The notes beneath the pieces were generated by a model. That model had not been told where the DNA came from. It searched no databases and was given only the letters and a program-made list of their open reading frames with translations. Below are positions 42,119 to 52,496 of a DNA stretch of 64,000 bases, piece by piece. The stretch's first letter is position 1, and every line of letters begins with the position of its first letter. This DNA is from Mycolicibacterium peregrinum (GTDB lineage: Bacteria; Actinomycetota; Actinomycetes; Mycobacteriales; Mycobacteriaceae), in the NCBI RefSeq assembly GCF_002102345.1, contig NZ_LQPP01000015.1, forward strand, positions 279,418 to 343,417, read 5' to 3'. Both the position numbers and the translations under genes were made by a program.

Positions 42119-45024
42119 GTACAGCCAACGAGCCCAGCGAACCCATCACGGAGCCGTTGCCGATAACCAAGCGCCCGCCGTTCATCGCACGCATGGTCCG
42201 CGTGCTGTCGGTGCCGATCATCCTGGGATGGTTGGCGATCACCGTCATCCTCAGTGTTGCCGTGCCCTCGCTCGAGCAGGTGGAGAAAGAGCATGCGGTA
42301 GCGATGGATCCCATCGCCGCACCGTCTTTCGAGGCGATGCAGCGCATGGGGCAGCTGTTCGGCGAAGCCGGTTCGGGCGCCGTCGCGATGATCGTCCTGG
42401 AAGGCGATCAACCCCTCGGCGATGCCGCGCACAGCTATTACGACGAGTTGGTTCGTCAGTTGAAGGCCGACACCACGCATGTGGTGCACGTCCAGGACTT
42501 CTGGGGCGACCCGATGACCCAGGGTGCTGCGCAGAGTGTCGACGGCAAGGCCACGTACGTACAGGTGACTCTCACCAGCAACCAGGACATCTCGGCGGTC
42601 AAGTCCGTTGAGGCGATGCGCGCGATCGTCGACCGGATACCGGCGCCGCAGGGAGTCAAGACCTATGTCACGGGACCAGCGGCATTCGCCGCGGATCTGG
42701 GCCCGGCCGGCAACCGGACGGTGGGGCTGGTCACCTCGTTGAGCCTCACGGTCATCTTCGTGATGCTGCTGCTCGTCTATCGGTCGATCATCTCCGTCAT
42801 TCTCATGCTGCTGGTTGTCGGCATCGAATTGACGGTGGCCCGAGGGGTTGTGGCGTTTCTCGGCAGTCTCGGGGTCATCGGTATCACGACGTTTGTCGTC
42901 AATCTTCTGGTGGCGCTCGCGATCGCGGCGGGAACCGATTACGGCATCTTCTTCACTGGGCGATATCAGGAGGCACGCCAGGCCGGTGAGGACAAAGAGG
43001 CGGCGTTCTATACGACGTTCAGCAGTGTCGCCAAGGTGGTCGTCGGTTCCGGCATGACGATCGCCGGGGCGATTCTCTGTCTGCACTTCACCCGTCTGCC
43101 GGTCTATCAGACTCTCGGCGTTCCCACTGCCGTGGGCATGGCTGCCGCTGTGTTGGTGGCCGTCACACTCGTTCCCGCAGTCATCGCCGTGGGCAGCCGC
43201 TTCGGGCTGTTCGAACCCAAGCGGAAACTCACCACCCGCCGGTGGCGGAAGGTGGGCACTGCGGTCGTCCGGTGGCCCGGGCCCATTCTCATCGCGACGT
43301 GCGCGGTCTCGCTCATCGGCCTGCTGGCGCTTCCCGCGTACAAGCCGAGCTACAACGACCAGAATTACATCCCGCAGGACATCCCCGCCAACGTGGGTTA
43401 TGCGGCGGCGACGCGACATTTTCCCCAGTCATTGATGATGGCGCCCGACATTCTGTTGGTCGAGGCCGACCATGACATGCGGAATCCCGTCGACTTTCTG
43501 GTCTTGAACAAACTGGCCAAGGGTGTGCAATCCGTGCCCGGAGTCGCCATGGTCCAGGCGCCGACCCGTCCCGCCGGCGAGCCACTCAAACACTCGACGA
43601 TTCCGTTCATGCTCAGCATGAGCAACGCGTCGCAGACCCATTTGATGCCGTTCCAGAAGGATCGAATGGAAGACCTGCTGGTGCAGGCCGACGACATGAC
43701 CAAAACGATCGCCATCGTCAAGCGCATGCAAGCACTGACGGAAGAGATGGTCAGCACCACGCATCAAATGGTCGCCGATACCCACGAGCTGCAAACGGTG
43801 ACCAATCAACTGCGCGATCACGTCGCGAACTTCGACGATTTCTTCCGGCCGATCCGAAACTACTTCTACTGGGAACCGCACTGCTACACGATTCCGATAT
43901 GTTCCTCGATCAGAGGGGTTTTCGACACGCTCGACGGTATTGACCAAATCACCGTCAAGATGGTCAGCCTGGTTAACAACCTTGATCAGCTCGACGCAAT
44001 TCTGCCGCAGTTGGCCGCTCAGTTTCCGGTGATGATCTCGACCATGGAATCCACCCGAACCATGATGCTGACGATGCACAGCACCATGTCCGGGATCATG
44101 GATCAAATGGCGACGTCGAACGACAACGCCACTGCGATGGGCAAGGCATTCGACGCTGCCCAGAACGACGACTCCTTCTATCTGCCTCCGGAAGTCTTCG
44201 AGAACAAGGACTTCCAGCGCGTCATGGACATCTTCCTGTCACCGGACGGGAAAGCGGCCCGCATGCTCATCACCCAGCGAGGCGACCCGGCAACGACCGA
44301 GGGCATGTCGCTGGTCGACCCGATCGAAACCGCGGCCGAAGAAGCGCTCAAGGGCACGCCGCTGCAGAATGCCTCGATCTATCTCACGGGCACCGCAGCG
44401 TCAGTGAAAGACCTGGTCGAAGCGTCCAAATACGATCTTCTGATCGCGGCTGTCGCCGCACTCTGCCTCATTTTCGGCATCATGCTCGTGGTCACGCGGA
44501 GCTTCATCGCCGCACTGGTCATCGTCGGCACGGTGGCGCTTTCACTGGGCGCGGCCTTCGGGCTTTCCGTGCTCATCTGGCAGCACATCCTCGGTATGCC
44601 CTTGAACTGGGTGGTGCTGGCGATGTCCGTGATCGTCCTGTTGGCGGTGGGTTCCGACTACAACCTGCTGTTGGTGTCCCGAATGAAAGAGGAGATCGGC
44701 GCCGGGATCAACACCGGCATCATCCGGGCCATGGGCGGCAGCGGCAAGGTGGTGACGGCCGCCGGCCTGGTGTTCGCGTTCACGATGCTGGTGATGGTCG
44801 TCAGCGACCTGGTCACCATCGGGCAGTTGGGTGCCACCATCGGCGTCGGTCTGTTGTTCGACACCTTGGTGGTACGCGCCTTCATGACACCGGCGATCGC
44901 CGCGCTGCTGGGGCGGTGGTTCTGGTGGCCGCAGCGGGTACACCCCCGTCCTCTCAGTGCGGCAGCGCGCCCCTCCGGTCGCGGTCAGCTCGTGCGGTCG
45001 ATTCTGCAGAGGGAAGAGCGCTGA
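42115..45024 (+). CDS. mmpL4a: MmpL4a-type RND lipid transporter
   Basis: A 969-residue transporter of the MmpL family with 12 helices and two large periplasmic domains. The proton-relay Asp-Tyr pairs are visible as [21 protein letters not shown] in the first half and [19 protein letters not shown] in the second. MmpL4a and MmpL4b are both needed to move GPL precursors across the inner membrane in GPL-producing mycobacteria. The start ATG 42115 overlaps the mmpS4 stop by 4 bp. It is about equally similar along its length to the next gene, so the two are tandem paralogues. Confidence 0.93.
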   Translation: MSTANEPSEPITEPLPITKRPPFIARMVRVLSVPIILGWLAITVILSVAVPSLEQVEKEHAVAMDPIAAPSFEAMQRMGQLFGEAGSGAVAMIVLEGDQPLGDAAHSYYDELVRQLKADTTHVVHVQDFWGDPMTQGAAQSVDGKATYVQVTLTSNQDISAVKSVEAMRAIVDRIPAPQGVKTYVTGPAAFAADLGPAGNRTVGLVTSLSLTVIFVMLLLVYRSIISVILMLLVVGIELTVARGVVAFLGSLGVIGITTFVVNLLVALAIAAGTDYGIFFTGRYQEARQAGEDKEAAFYTTFSSVAKVVVGSGMTIAGAILCLHFTRLPVYQTLGVPTAVGMAAAVLVAVTLVPAVIAVGSRFGLFEPKRKLTTRRWRKVGTAVVRWPGPILIATCAVSLIGLLALPAYKPSYNDQNYIPQDIPANVGYAAATRHFPQSLMMAPDILLVEADHDMRNPVDFLVLNKLAKGVQSVPGVAMVQAPTRPAGEPLKHSTIPFMLSMSNASQTHLMPFQKDRMEDLLVQADDMTKTIAIVKRMQALTEEMVSTTHQMVADTHELQTVTNQLRDHVANFDDFFRPIRNYFYWEPHCYTIPICSSIRGVFDTLDGIDQITVKMVSLVNNLDQLDAILPQLAAQFPVMISTMESTRTMMLTMHSTMSGIMDQMATSNDNATAMGKAFDAAQNDDSFYLPPEVFENKDFQRVMDIFLSPDGKAARMLITQRGDPATTEGMSLVDPIETAAEEALKGTPLQNASIYLTGTAASVKDLVEASKYDLLIAAVAALCLIFGIMLVVTRSFIAALVIVGTVALSLGAAFGLSVLIWQHILGMPLNWVVLAMSVIVLLAVGSDYNLLLVSRMKEEIGAGINTGIIRAMGGSGKVVTAAGLVFAFTMLVMVVSDLVTIGQLGATIGVGLLFDTLVVRAFMTPAIAALLGRWFWWPQRVHPRPLSAAARPSGRGQLVRSILQREER

Positions 45025-45029
45025 CTGTC

Positions 45030-45068
45030 ATGAACGCGTCCTCCTTCTGTGCGGTGAAGGCCGCATGA
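45030..45068 (+). pseudogene. Relic of an mmpS C-terminus before mmpL4b
   Basis: ATG 45030 to TGA 45068 encodes [12 protein letters not shown]. This mirrors the last residues of mmpS4 ([12 protein letters not shown]), including the cysteine, and its TGA overlaps the mmpL4b ATG in the same ATGA way. It is best explained as the remaining 3' tip of a duplicated mmpS gene, kept perhaps because it couples translation into mmpL4b. Confidence 0.7.
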
Positions 45069-47932
45069 GCAGTCGACACACCAGCGACCGGCCACCGTTG
45101 ATCGCTCGGGTGATATATCGGCTGTCGGTGCCGATCATTCTCGGCTGGCTGGCGGTCATCGCCGTCGTCACCTTCGCTGTTCCGTCACTGGAACAAGTCG
45201 GGCGGGAAAGTGCTGTATCGCTGGTTCCCAAGGATGCGCCGTCGTTTCAGGCGATGCAGCGCATGGGGCAGGTGTTCGGCGAATCCGATTCCGACAGCGT
45301 GGCGATGATCGTCCTTGAGGGTGACAAACCCCTCGGCGAGGAGGCGCACCGCTATTACGACGACTTGGTTCGTCAGCTGCGAGCCGATACGAAGCATGTG
45401 CAGCACGTTCAGGATTACTGGGGGGACTCACTCACCGCGTCGGGTGTCGAGAGTGCCGATGATCTGAGTGTCTACGTCCAGCTGAATCTCGCGGGCAATC
45501 AGGGACAGGCCCTGGCCAACGAATCTGTGGAAGCGGTCCGGGACATCGTGGCGGGGACGGTCCCGCCGCCGGGGGTGAAGGCCTACGTCACGGGTCCTTC
45601 TCCGTTGATCACCGACATGAACCACGCCGGTGACACGTCGATCATGAAGATCACGCTGGTGACGCTGGTGGTGATCTGCACGATGCTGCTTTTCGTGTAC
45701 CGCTCGGTCATCACCGTCGTTCTCCTGCTGGCCATGGTCGGAATCCAGGTGCAAGCGGCGCGGGGAGTCGTCGCATTTCTCGGCGATCACCAGATTCTCG
45801 GTCTGTCGACATTCGCGGTGAATCTCCTGGTATCGCTCGGAATCGCGGTCGGCACCGATTACGGAATCTTCTTCATCGGGAGATATCACGAGGCACGTCA
45901 GGCCGGCGAAGACCGCGAAACCGCCTTCTACACCACCTATCGCAGTGTGGCGAAGGTGGTTGTGGCCTCAGGTCTGACGATCGCCGGCGCCATCTACTGC
46001 CTGAGCTTCACGCGGTTGCCGTACTTCGAGACGATGGGCATTCCTTCCGCAATCGGCATGGCGGTTGCCGTGGCGGTGGCCGTCACGCTGGTTCCGGCCG
46101 TCATCGCCGTCGGCGGCCGGTTCGGGCTGTTCGAACCGAAGCGCAAGCTCATGGTCCGCCGGTGGCGGGGCGTCGGCACGGCGGTGGTGAGATGGCCGGT
46201 GCCGATTCTTGCCGGGGCGTGCGCGGTGGCGTTTGTCGGGCTTCTGGCCCTGCCCGGATATCAGACCAGCTACGACGACCGGCTGTATGTGCCCCAAGAC
46301 ATCCCGGCCAATGTCGGATATGCGGCCGCCGAGCGTCATTTCCCCGAGTCGCGGATGACACCCGACATCCTGATGCTCGAAGCCGACCACGATATGCGCA
46401 ACCCGACAGATTTCTTGGTCCTGCACAAGCTGGCCAAGAAAATCTTCGCGGTCCCGGGGATTGCCACGGTGCAGACCATCACCCGGCCTGAGGGCAGTCC
46501 GATCGAGCGCACGTCGATACCGTTTCAGATCAGCCTGCAGAGCGCCGGCCTCCGACAGATCGTCCCGTTCGCGAAAGATCGCATGAATGGCATGTTGAAG
46601 CAGGCGGACGACATGCAGAGAATGATCACCCAGATGGAGGGCACTCACAATCTGATGAAGTTGATCGGCTCGATCACCCACAACACGGTCGAGGTGACCG
46701 GGGAGACTGCCGAACTTACTGATGATCTGATGGCCACCGTTTCAAATTTCGACGACTTCTTCCGGCCGCTTCGAAATTACCTGTATTGGGAAGGTCACTG
46801 CTACGACATTCCCATTTGCTTCGCCATTCGATCGGTGTTCGACGCGCTTGACAGCACCGACCAGCTCAGCCTTCAGATGCACAAACTTCTCAACAACTTG
46901 GTGAAAGTCGACGGATTACAGGCGCAACTTGTCACTCAATTGCCGCCGATGATCGAGATCATGAAGTCAATGCGAGCCATGATGCTGACAATGCACAGCA
47001 CCATGTCCGGAATGATCGCGATCATGGATGAGACGACGTCGAATGCCAGCGCGATGGGCAAGATCTACGACGGCGCCCAGAACGACGACTCCTTCTATCT
47101 GCCCCCGGAAGTGTTCGAGAACAAGGACTTCCAACGGGCGATGAGCCTGTTCTTCTCGCCCGACGGGAAGGCCGTCCGGCTGATCCTCACGCACCGGGGT
47201 GATCCAGGAACTCCTGAGGGCATCTCTCGGGTTGATGCTGTGCGGACGGCCGCCGAAGAGGCGATCAAGGTGACGCCGCTGCAGAACGCTTCCATCCACC
47301 TCGCCGGAACCGCTGCGACGTACAAAGATCTGCGAGACGGGTCGAAATTCGACCTCTTGATCGCGGGTGTCGCGGCGCTCTGCCTGATCTTCGGCATCAT
47401 GCTGGTGGTGACGCGGAGTTTCGTCGCCGCACTGGTCATCGTCGGAACGGTGGCGCTTTCGCTCGGTGCGGCGTTCGGGCTTTCGGTACTGGTCTGGCAG
47501 CACATTCTCGGCATCGAACTGCACTGGCTCGTCTTGGCGATGTCGGTCATCGTCCTGTTGGCGGTGGGTTCCGACTACAACCTGCTGCTGGTGTCGCGGA
47601 TGAAAGAGGAGGTCGGCGCCGGGATCAACACGGGCATCATCCGAGCCATGGGCGGCACGGGCAAGGTGGTGACGACCGCGGGCCTGGTGTTCGCGTTCAC
47701 GATGTTGTCGATGGTGGTCAGTGATCTCCGCATCATCGGGCAGGTGGGTTCGACCATCGGTTTGGGTTTGTTGTTCGACACCCTGGTGGTGCGTGCATTC
47801 ATGACACCGGCAATCGCCGCTCTGCTCGGGCGGTGGTTCTGGTGGCCACTGCGGGTCCGTCAGCGGCCCTCCAGTGCGGTCTTGGGCCCGGTCATGGTGC
47901 CTGGTGAACGACTGGTCAAGCAGGAGGCCTGA
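45065..47932 (+). CDS. mmpL4b: MmpL4b-type RND lipid transporter
   Basis: A 955-residue paralogue of the preceding protein with the same architecture. Proton-relay pairs are [21 protein letters not shown] and [19 protein letters not shown]. The two differ mainly in the periplasmic loops and the N-terminal cytoplasmic stretch, which is 12 residues shorter here. ATG 45065 overlaps the vestigial mmpS frame. It probably acts with MmpL4a and MmpS4 in lipopeptide export. Confidence 0.93.
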   Translation: MSSRHTSDRPPLIARVIYRLSVPIILGWLAVIAVVTFAVPSLEQVGRESAVSLVPKDAPSFQAMQRMGQVFGESDSDSVAMIVLEGDKPLGEEAHRYYDDLVRQLRADTKHVQHVQDYWGDSLTASGVESADDLSVYVQLNLAGNQGQALANESVEAVRDIVAGTVPPPGVKAYVTGPSPLITDMNHAGDTSIMKITLVTLVVICTMLLFVYRSVITVVLLLAMVGIQVQAARGVVAFLGDHQILGLSTFAVNLLVSLGIAVGTDYGIFFIGRYHEARQAGEDRETAFYTTYRSVAKVVVASGLTIAGAIYCLSFTRLPYFETMGIPSAIGMAVAVAVAVTLVPAVIAVGGRFGLFEPKRKLMVRRWRGVGTAVVRWPVPILAGACAVAFVGLLALPGYQTSYDDRLYVPQDIPANVGYAAAERHFPESRMTPDILMLEADHDMRNPTDFLVLHKLAKKIFAVPGIATVQTITRPEGSPIERTSIPFQISLQSAGLRQIVPFAKDRMNGMLKQADDMQRMITQMEGTHNLMKLIGSITHNTVEVTGETAELTDDLMATVSNFDDFFRPLRNYLYWEGHCYDIPICFAIRSVFDALDSTDQLSLQMHKLLNNLVKVDGLQAQLVTQLPPMIEIMKSMRAMMLTMHSTMSGMIAIMDETTSNASAMGKIYDGAQNDDSFYLPPEVFENKDFQRAMSLFFSPDGKAVRLILTHRGDPGTPEGISRVDAVRTAAEEAIKVTPLQNASIHLAGTAATYKDLRDGSKFDLLIAGVAALCLIFGIMLVVTRSFVAALVIVGTVALSLGAAFGLSVLVWQHILGIELHWLVLAMSVIVLLAVGSDYNLLLVSRMKEEVGAGINTGIIRAMGGTGKVVTTAGLVFAFTMLSMVVSDLRIIGQVGSTIGLGLLFDTLVVRAFMTPAIAALLGRWFWWPLRVRQRPSSAVLGPVMVPGERLVKQEA

Positions 47933-48031
47933 TTTCACGCTGTGGTGGAGCTGGGCAAAGCATGGGTGAGATCCGCCCAGGCCGATTACAGTCGGAATGG
48001 TCGGGAGCAATGGTAGGGAGGAAGTTTGAAT

Positions 48032-48370
48032 ATGTTCCGTCTGTCGTTGACCAGACTGGCCGTCGGGCTCGGCGGCGTGGCTCTGTCGTTGACCGCCGGG
48101 GCGGGGATCGCGTCCGCGGGGCCGAACCTGGATTCGGCCATCAACACGACGTGCACGTATCCGCAGTTGGTGTCGGCGCTCGATGCGCAGGATCCGCAAG
48201 TTCGGATGGCATTCGATCAATCGCCGATACTGCAGCGTGGCTTGCGTGAGTTCATCGCTGACGCACCGGCCAAGCGGGCCAAGACAGCGCAAGATGTGGC
48301 GAACGCTCCGATGTTCCAGCCGTACCTCGGCACCATCGAGCAAGCCTTCAACACCTGCAACAACTTCTGA
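48032..48370 (+). CDS. Secreted TB8.4 (Rv1174c)/hemophore-related small protein
   Basis: A 112-residue exported protein. The first 29 residues are a signal peptide with likely cleavage after ASA. The mature domain has two cysteines (NTTCTYPQLVSAL and NTCNNF) and helical spacing typical of the Rv0203/Rv1174c hemophore-related family. ATG 48032 is 10 nt after GGAGG; a TTG at 48026 is an alternative. Relatives bind haem or are T-cell antigens; the role here, between lipid exporters and GPL-type genes, is unknown. Confidence 0.82.
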   Translation: MFRLSLTRLAVGLGGVALSLTAGAGIASAGPNLDSAINTTCTYPQLVSALDAQDPQVRMAFDQSPILQRGLREFIADAPAKRAKTAQDVANAPMFQPYLGTIEQAFNTCNNF

Positions 48371-48529
48371 CCTGAAGTCGGTGCCGCCGTGGATGTTTCG
48401 TTCGTCTTCGGCGGGTCCGTCGGGCCCACTGTCGGCACCTTCGGTGAGATCGGTGACCGAATGCCAACAGATTGTGCGGCCTATGGCAATTCGCCACGAT
48501 AGCAACGCATTTCCGAATACTCTGCCGTC

Positions 48530-48634
48530 ATGAGTCAGAGCCGATACACCGCTGCGCAACGCGCCGCAGGATCTTTTTCCGTCAGTGCCGCGCGTGGGCT
48601 GCCCGCAACGTCGTTCGAGGAGTCGTGCTCGTGA
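48530..48634 (+). CDS. Possible 34-residue coupled upstream peptide
   Basis: ATG 48530 runs to TGA 48632-48634, overlapping the sulfotransferase GTG 48631 by 4 bp (GTGA). The peptide is Ser/Ala/Arg-rich and has no recognisable domain. The overlap geometry is the same as real coupled genes in this cluster, but no ribosome-binding site is evident before it, so it may be chance. Confidence 0.3.
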   Translation: MSQSRYTAAQRAAGSFSVSAARGLPATSFEESCS

Positions 48635-49599
48635 CCCGCGTCGGTAACAGCGGTTCGACGGCCCGGCCGGTCGCATTGTTCGTGTTGGGTGTGCCTCGAT
48701 CCGGAACCTCTGCGGTCACCCGGGTCCTGTCGCTGTGCGGCGCCACGCTCCCGGCGGGGCTGTCGGGCGCAGACCCGCGCAACCCGCGTGGCTACTGGGA
48801 GCCACGGGCGTCGCTCCATCTCAACAACACGATCTTGCGCCGCTACGGCAGCGCCGTGTTCGACCCGTCGCTACGCCTGCAAGAGGACGGGGGGCTCGAT
48901 GCAGACCAGAAGGCTTTCTGTATCAACAAGATCGGACAGTTTCTCGCCACCTTGCCGGCCGCGCCTGTCGTACTCATCAAGGACCTGCAGATAACGCTGC
49001 TGTCCAGCTTGTGGTTCGAAGCGGCACGGCAGGCCGGCTTCGACATCGCTGTTGTGAACATGGTGCGTCCTCCGCAGGAAGTCATCGCATCAGGTGCCGC
49101 GGACTTCCTGACATCGCCGGAGCTCGGCAGTGCACTGTGGCTGAAGTTCAACCTGCTGGCCGAGAGAGATACCCGCGAGCTACCGCGCGTGTTCGTCGAG
49201 TACGCCAACCTGCTCGAGGATTGGCGTCGTGAAGTCAAACGGATCTCGTTGGCTCTCGGCATCGATCTGGACAACCGGGATGAGGACGCGATCGAGGAGT
49301 TCCTCACTCCGGATCTCCACCGCCAGCGGCAGACCGGCCCGGTGACGGAAACATTCGGCACAGACTGGATTACTTCGGTTTACGACGCGCTGAGCGCGGC
49401 CGCACGCGACGAGCCCGTCGACCAGGTCGAGCTGGATCGTGTGTATGCGGCGTACCGGGCGAGCGAACAGGGTTTCCGGTCGGTGTTCGAGAATTCCGTA
49501 CGGTTGAACAAGCTCAATCGATTCGTCCGGCCGTCCCTCCTGAAGTTTCGCTACGAGGCCGTTGCACTGGCCAACCGGCGCCGTGGAACTTGGGCCTGA
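48631..49599 (+). CDS. PAPS-dependent sulfotransferase-like protein
   Basis: A 322-residue P-loop protein. Residues 20-27 (GVPRSGTS) form the PAPS 5'-phosphosulfate loop of sulfotransferases. A later RPPQEVIASGA fits the region contacting the 3'-phosphate, and YANLLEDWRREVKRIS is typical near the C-terminus. GTG 48631 has GAGGAG 8 nt upstream. The setting among glycosyltransferases and methyltransferases suggests it sulfates a sugar or hydroxyl of the lipopeptide. Sulfated GPLs are known from the M. fortuitum group; this link is inference. Confidence 0.82.
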   Translation: MTRVGNSGSTARPVALFVLGVPRSGTSAVTRVLSLCGATLPAGLSGADPRNPRGYWEPRASLHLNNTILRRYGSAVFDPSLRLQEDGGLDADQKAFCINKIGQFLATLPAAPVVLIKDLQITLLSSLWFEAARQAGFDIAVVNMVRPPQEVIASGAADFLTSPELGSALWLKFNLLAERDTRELPRVFVEYANLLEDWRREVKRISLALGIDLDNRDEDAIEEFLTPDLHRQRQTGPVTETFGTDWITSVYDALSAAARDEPVDQVELDRVYAAYRASEQGFRSVFENSVRLNKLNRFVRPSLLKFRYEAVALANRRRGTWA

Positions 49600-49664
49600 C
49601 CGTCTGTAACCGGGCGCCGTTGCGGTCACGCAGCCGCACTGCCGATGATGAAAGAGGCTAGTTA

Positions 49665-51086
49665 GTGTCGGGACGAACAACTCGTGCACGAGAATCTTTG
49701 AGAACGCGCCAAGTATCCAACGAACGTGTGCAACTGGATAATCGGCTCGCGCTGGCCGACGAGGCGTCGTTGGCGGAGCATCGCGCTGCCGGCATGAAGG
49801 TGGTCATCCAGGTCACCTGGCTGTATGACCGTGCCGTCGATCTCGATGGGCTGCGGCGTTTTCACCACAATCTCGGCCAGGGTTTGTTGGGGCGTCGCAT
49901 CGAGCGACCGGCGCTGCCGGTCGCCCGGCACCGTTGGGTTGTGGACCGGGGGCCGTCAGATGTCGACATCGCTGAGTCGACCCGTCCACGTGCCGATTTC
50001 AGTTCCTGGGTCGACGAGCGGTCGCAGCTTCCGGTCGATGCGGAATCGGGTCCCGGCTGGCACATCGGTGTCGTAAGGCTCGACGACGGCTCGACCGCGG
50101 TCAGCCTGGTGCTCTCACACAACCTGATCGACGGCCTCGGCCTTGCGCTCGTGATAGTCGAAGGGACACTGGGTAAAACCCGCGATCTCGGATATCCGCC
50201 GCCACGCTCGCGTACTCGACTGCGCGCGTTGGCCCAGGACGCCCGAGAAACCGCGCGGGACGTACCCAAGGCCGCCCGGGCGCTCGTCACGGCGGTGAAA
50301 TCTGCCAGAGAGCAGCAGGCTCGGGCCAAGGCTGAGGTTAATCCTTCACCGGCACCGCAGTCTGTCCCGGCGGTCAACGGAGTGGGCACCGATGAGGTGG
50401 TGCTCGTGCCGGCTCTGACGGTCTACGTCGACCTCGATGAGTGGGACGCGCGCGCCGAAGCACTCGGCGGAGCGAGTCACACGCTGGCCGCGGCGTTTGC
50501 CGCGAAGTTCGGTGAGCACATCGGCCGCGCACGCGACAAGGACGGCGCCGTCACGCTCCAGATCCCGATCAGCGACCGCACGGAGGACGACACTCGGGCG
50601 ATGGCACTGTCGTACGCGCGCGTCACGATCGACCCCGCACCTGTCGCGACGGATCTGCGCGAAGTCCGTGCGGCCATCAAACAGACGCTGGCGACGTTGA
50701 AAGAGACCTCAGAGGAGTCCAAGCAGCTCCTGTGGCTGCCCTCGTTCATGCCGAAGCGGATGCTCAAACAGATGGTCTCGAGAGTGCCTGCGGATCCGGA
50801 CCAAGCAGTGTTCTGTTCCTACCTAGGCGATCTCAGCTCGTTCATCAGCGAGGCCGACGGCACCGTGGCCGAGTTCGCGAACGCGCGAACGACCGGGCAA
50901 CAAGAATCGCGACAACTCCTGGAGCGGACCGGCGGCCGATTGGTGATCCTCTCTGGACGCCTGAGTGGCAAGATCTTCATCAGTGTCGGGGCCTACCAAC
51001 CTGGCGCGGAGAACACGACATCAGCCCTGCGGGAACTGGCAGCACGCACGCTGGCTGATTTTGATCTTGTCGGCGAGATCCACTGA
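49665..51086 (+). CDS. Condensation/WS-DGAT-superfamily acyltransferase
   Basis: A 473-residue stand-alone protein of the condensation-domain superfamily (NRPS C domains, PapA and wax-ester synthases). The catalytic HxxxDG motif is present (LSHNLIDGLGLA), and a second conserved part (FCSYLGDLSSFI) is in the position of the DFGWG-like motif. The start GTG 49665 follows AAGAGG. It probably transfers an acyl group to a hydroxyl of a sugar or lipid. GPL acetylation in M. smegmatis uses an unrelated membrane acyltransferase (Atf1), so this could be a different acylation. Confidence 0.78.
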   Translation: MSGRTTRARESLRTRQVSNERVQLDNRLALADEASLAEHRAAGMKVVIQVTWLYDRAVDLDGLRRFHHNLGQGLLGRRIERPALPVARHRWVVDRGPSDVDIAESTRPRADFSSWVDERSQLPVDAESGPGWHIGVVRLDDGSTAVSLVLSHNLIDGLGLALVIVEGTLGKTRDLGYPPPRSRTRLRALAQDARETARDVPKAARALVTAVKSAREQQARAKAEVNPSPAPQSVPAVNGVGTDEVVLVPALTVYVDLDEWDARAEALGGASHTLAAAFAAKFGEHIGRARDKDGAVTLQIPISDRTEDDTRAMALSYARVTIDPAPVATDLREVRAAIKQTLATLKETSEESKQLLWLPSFMPKRMLKQMVSRVPADPDQAVFCSYLGDLSSFISEADGTVAEFANARTTGQQESRQLLERTGGRLVILSGRLSGKIFISVGAYQPGAENTTSALRELAARTLADFDLVGEIH

Positions 51087-51196
51087 CGTACCGGCTGTGC
51101 GGTAGGTAGCCTAGACCGTTCAATCCCGAAGATCATCTGCCACACCGTTGTTCGCCAACAGGTCCCAACTGGAGAGTTCATGTCGAGAGACGCGCG

Positions 51197-52474
51197 ATGA
51201 AGCTCGTGCTGGCAAGCTATGGCACTCGCGGCGATGTGGAGCCCTGCGTCGCGGTCGGTTGCGAGCTTCAGCGCCGCGGGCATGACGTGCGTTTGGCTGT
51301 CCCGCCCGACCTGGTTGCCTTCTCCGAGGCAGCCGGGCTTGAGACGGTCCCTTACGGTCCGGACACGGCGGTATGGGCGGACGCGCACCGCGACTTCTGG
51401 GTCCGCTTCTTCGGCAACTTCTGGAAGATCCCGGAACTCATGAAACTGATGCGCGAGATGCGCGAGATCGGGGAGTCCGTCGTCCGGTTCTGGGAGGACA
51501 TCACGACGACGCTGACGTCGCTGGCCGACGGGGCGGATCTACTCATCACATTCCTGAATTTCGAACCGCCGGCGGTCAACGTCGCTGAGTACTACGGCAT
51601 CCCGATGGCCACGGTGCACGTCTCGCCGGTACGTCCGAATGGTCGGATGTTGTCGTTCCTGCCACCCTCGTTGGGACGTGCCGCTCTGAAGGTGTACGAG
51701 TGGGCGAATTGGCGCGGGGTCAAGAAGTTCGACGACGCGCAGCGTCGCCAACTGGGTCTGCCGAAGGCCACGGGGTCATCGCCGAGACGGATCACCGAAC
51801 GCGGATCACTGGAGATACAGGCGTACGACGAAGTTTGTTTTCCCGGGCTGGCTTCCGAGTGGGCGCAATGGACTGACCAAAGGCCCTTTGTCGGTGCACT
51901 GACGATGGAGCTGACCACAGACGGCGATGACGAGATCGCCGCCTGGGTTGCGGCGGGAACGCCGCCGATTTTCTTCAGCTTTGGCAGTACACCGGTCAAG
52001 TCTCCCGCTGACACGTTGACGATGATCGAGAAGGCCTGCGCGGAACTGGGGGAGCGGGCGTTGGTGTGCGCCGGTTCGAGCGACTTCGGCCAGCTGGCCG
52101 ATTCCGACCAGGTCAAGGTCGTGGACACGATGAACTTCGCGGCCGTGTTCCCAGCGTGCCGCGCGTTGGTGCACCACGGCGGAATGGGCACCATGTCCGC
52201 GGGCCTGCGCGCCGGGGTACCTATGCTCGTCTACTGGACGGCGCTCGACCAGGCACTGTGGGCATCTCGTGTCGAGCAGCTGAAAGTTGGTTTCGGACGG
52301 CGCATCTCGGCGGCCAGCAGTGAGCGGCTCGCATCAGACCTGCGTACGATTCTCGACCCGCAGTACGTTGCCCGTGCCCGCGAAATCGCTACTCAGATGA
52401 CCACACCGGACGACAGCGTCGCCGACACCGCCGATCACCTGGAGCGGTTCGCGCGGTCAGGGCGTTCTGGATGA
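51197..52474 (+). CDS. GPL-type glycosyltransferase, first copy
   Basis: A 425-residue GT1/GT-B enzyme of the mycobacterial GPL Gtf family, starting MKLVLASYGTRGDVEPCVAVG. The sugar-nucleotide-binding C-terminal half has VHHGGMGTMSAGLRAG at 325-340 and the donor loop MLVYWTALDQALW near 343-355. Cytoplasmic. It should add deoxytalose or rhamnose to the peptide, but the target is not readable. Its donor loop and GMGTM differ from the two other copies (GxGTT, LILSTDLDQTLW), implying a different donor or acceptor. Confidence 0.9.
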   Translation: MKLVLASYGTRGDVEPCVAVGCELQRRGHDVRLAVPPDLVAFSEAAGLETVPYGPDTAVWADAHRDFWVRFFGNFWKIPELMKLMREMREIGESVVRFWEDITTTLTSLADGADLLITFLNFEPPAVNVAEYYGIPMATVHVSPVRPNGRMLSFLPPSLGRAALKVYEWANWRGVKKFDDAQRRQLGLPKATGSSPRRITERGSLEIQAYDEVCFPGLASEWAQWTDQRPFVGALTMELTTDGDDEIAAWVAAGTPPIFFSFGSTPVKSPADTLTMIEKACAELGERALVCAGSSDFGQLADSDQVKVVDTMNFAAVFPACRALVHHGGMGTMSAGLRAGVPMLVYWTALDQALWASRVEQLKVGFGRRISAASSERLASDLRTILDPQYVARAREIATQMTTPDDSVADTADHLERFARSGRSG

Positions 52475-52496
52475 GGTGAGCATCTGAGCTTCCCGC

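Noticed and set aside
46967..48676. 569-codon minus-strand frame across the end of mmpL4b and the hemophore-like gene
   Set aside because: It is antisense to well-supported genes, spans unrelated genes and has no recognisable domain.
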